A stretch of 64,000 nt of DNA from Planctomycetota bacterium (GTDB lineage Bacteria > Planctomycetota > Planctomycetia > Planctomycetales > Planctomycetaceae), in the NCBI GenBank assembly GCA_018242525.1, contig JAFEBS010000064.1, forward strand, positions 26,593 to 90,592. The letters run 5' to 3'. Shown in pieces: positions 63,408 to 64,000 of the stretch. Position 1 is the stretch's first letter; the number at the start of each line of letters is the position of its first letter. A model generated the notes under the pieces. That model saw only the letters and a program-made list of their open reading frames with translations, made no database searches and was not told the origin of the DNA. Made by a program: the position numbers and the translations under genes.

Positions 63408-63440
63408 CCCAGGGTTGCCGCGCCCCGCGGCTACCCTGGG
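63408..63440. repeat. Hairpin CCCAGGGTTGCCGCG / CGCGGCTACCCTGGG
   Basis: Fifteen-base arms with one mismatch and a three-base loop. It overlaps the 3' end of the truncated gene on the minus strand. It is followed by GGTCTGAAC and looks like one of the small palindromic families of this genome. Confidence 0.65.
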
Positions 63441-63649
63441 GTCTGAACGCATCGTCGTTCTTTACCCTGAAAGGGTTGTGCCTCCAGAAGCGAGTACTCA
63501 TGCCACAGCCTCTCGCCAATGTCCTCGTCCAGATCGTGTGTTCGACGATAGATCGAATTCCATTTCTCAAGAACCAGATCTTCCGCGATCAGTTGCATGC
63601 CCAATCGGAGGAACATCGAAAAGCTTGAATTGTCGGCGGCGTTGACGAT
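63431..63649 (-). pseudogene. 3' fragment of an orphan gene, cut by the group II intron
   Basis: The minus-strand frame 63649 to 63431 reads IVNAADNSSFSMFLRLGMQL then IAEDLVLEKWNSIYRRTHDL then DEDIGERLWHEYSLLEAQPF and ends at a stop inside the hairpin. It looks like real helical, acidic protein. Going upstream, a TAG stop (63650-63652) follows immediately, and from there the sequence is intron-like, so the N-terminal part of the gene is missing and may lie beyond the right edge. An internal ATG at 63616 could restart translation. Family unknown. Confidence 0.45.
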
Positions 63650-64000
63650 CTACTCCGAAGGGGAAGGCCGCAGTCGTGGGAACGGCGAATGACAAAGCCC
63701 CACGGTCTTGCCGGGGTGTTGGACGGTGGCACTTACGTAGAGAGAAACCAAGCAACACAAGAAGTCTCCATTCGTGGGGCCTCCCAGGTCTCAACCAGAG
63801 ATCCGTGAGGATTGGACTGGGCGGATGGAGATGGCGGAGAGGCTCGTAGTAGTGACGAAACCGGGTAACTCCGGCGGAGGGAAGGGGCCTCAGTTCAAGG
63901 TCAGCGAAAGACGGAGTGACAACCGGAGATTGACGATGAGTCTGACACCTCCCTTGAGCGTTGGGAAACTGCAGGCATCGCTGCATGGCAAAGCGAAGGG
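63650..64000 (+). mobile_element. Group II intron, 5' portion (runs off right edge)
   Basis: The stretch up to 63824 (including TACGTAGAGAGAAACCAAGC) has no long frame and leads directly into an intron-type reverse transcriptase start, as in bacterial group II introns. A short peptide frame (MTKPHGLAGVLDGG...) also crosses it. The left limit is set by the end of the protein-like frame on the other strand. Only about 175 bases lie between that limit and the reverse transcriptase start, less than the several hundred expected for ribozyme domains I-III, so the 5' end may be truncated or placed elsewhere. Confidence 0.55.
63825..64000 (+). CDS. ltrA: Group II intron reverse transcriptase/maturase, N-terminal part (runs off right edge)
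   Basis: 58 residues are visible from the ATG at 63825 (or 63831): MEMAERLVVVTKPGNSGGGK, then SERRSDNRRLTMSLTPPLSV, then GKLQASLHGKAKG. This is the typical N-terminus of bacterial intron-encoded proteins, where SLxPPxSVxKLQxxLHxKAKGxPxYRFYxLYDKVYR leads into the reverse transcriptase domain. The catalytic YADD box lies outside the window. The protein copies the spliced intron RNA and helps it fold and insert into new DNA sites. Whether it is intact cannot be judged. Confidence 0.75.
   Translation, partial: MEMAERLVVVTKPGNSGGGKGPQFKVSERRSDNRRLTMSLTPPLSVGKLQASLHGKAK

Noticed and set aside
63567..63986. Minus-strand frame of 139 codons across the group II intron start
   Set aside because: It is the reverse complement of intron RNA and of the maturase start, a common spurious frame; Arg/Pro/Leu-rich without a fold.

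Overview
The window looks like chromosomal DNA from a planctomycete (Planctomycetota). It has two DUF1501 proteins, a DUF1549/DUF1553 protein with CxxCH-type motifs, a PPC-domain protein, very large TPR proteins, an ECF-like sigma factor beside an FHA-containing Ser/Thr kinase, and a lectin/DUF1080 receptor kinase. GC-rich third positions also produce long antisense reading frames over almost every gene. Gene density is moderate, and most intergenic gaps carry short palindromic or dispersed repeats. I could not recognise any rRNA, tRNA or CRISPR array.

Layout. 1-6.4 kb: start of a membrane-fusion (HlyD-like) protein running off the left edge, a thioredoxin-fold protein without the CxxC pair, a DUF1501 protein, a low-affinity iron permease-family protein, two unrecognised proteins and a bifunctional nuclease-family protein. 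6.7-16 kb: a phospho-signalling cluster made of an ECF-like sigma factor and FHA-Ser/Thr kinase on the minus strand, and, divergently, an FHA/transmembrane/degenerate trypsin-like protein, an exported coiled-coil protein and a 1457-residue kinase whose extracytoplasmic part carries two C-type lectin domains and DUF1080-like domains. 16.2-29.6 kb: a 2202-residue secreted TPR protein, a lipoprotein with an internal duplication, a Tat-exported Gfo/Idh/MocA oxidoreductase, a DapA-family aldolase, and a convergent overlapping pair (TPR membrane protein and Tim44-like membrane protein). 29.7-35.9 kb: a DUF1549/1553 - DUF1501 - PPC operon. 36.2-38.5 kb: rpmF-plsX-fabD.

39-49 kb: a trehalose/maltose-1-phosphate block: a receiver-like protein lacking the phosphoacceptor, TreZ, a TreS-maltokinase fusion, a possible Usp-like protein, and then an NtrB-like histidine kinase overlapping an NtrC-like sigma-54 activator. 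A near-consensus sigma-54 promoter lies just upstream of the first gene, so the block may be controlled by its own last gene. 49-55 kb: gcvT and sdhC-sdhA-sdhB. 55-62.4 kb: a divergent Hsp90-family ATPase followed at once by a 893-residue TPR protein, then RNase R.

62.4-64 kb is accessory DNA: a palindromic repeat, a strongly folded leader before an 88-residue orphan gene, an ISL3-like transposase scrap, a truncated orphan gene on the minus strand, and the start of a group II intron reverse transcriptase running off the right edge, apparently inserted into that truncated gene. The strongest candidates for undescribed biology are the Hsp90-TPR pair, the sigma-54-linked trehalose block with its pseudo-receiver, and the lectin/DUF1080 receptor kinase cluster. 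All functional statements come from reading motifs by eye; no database search was run.
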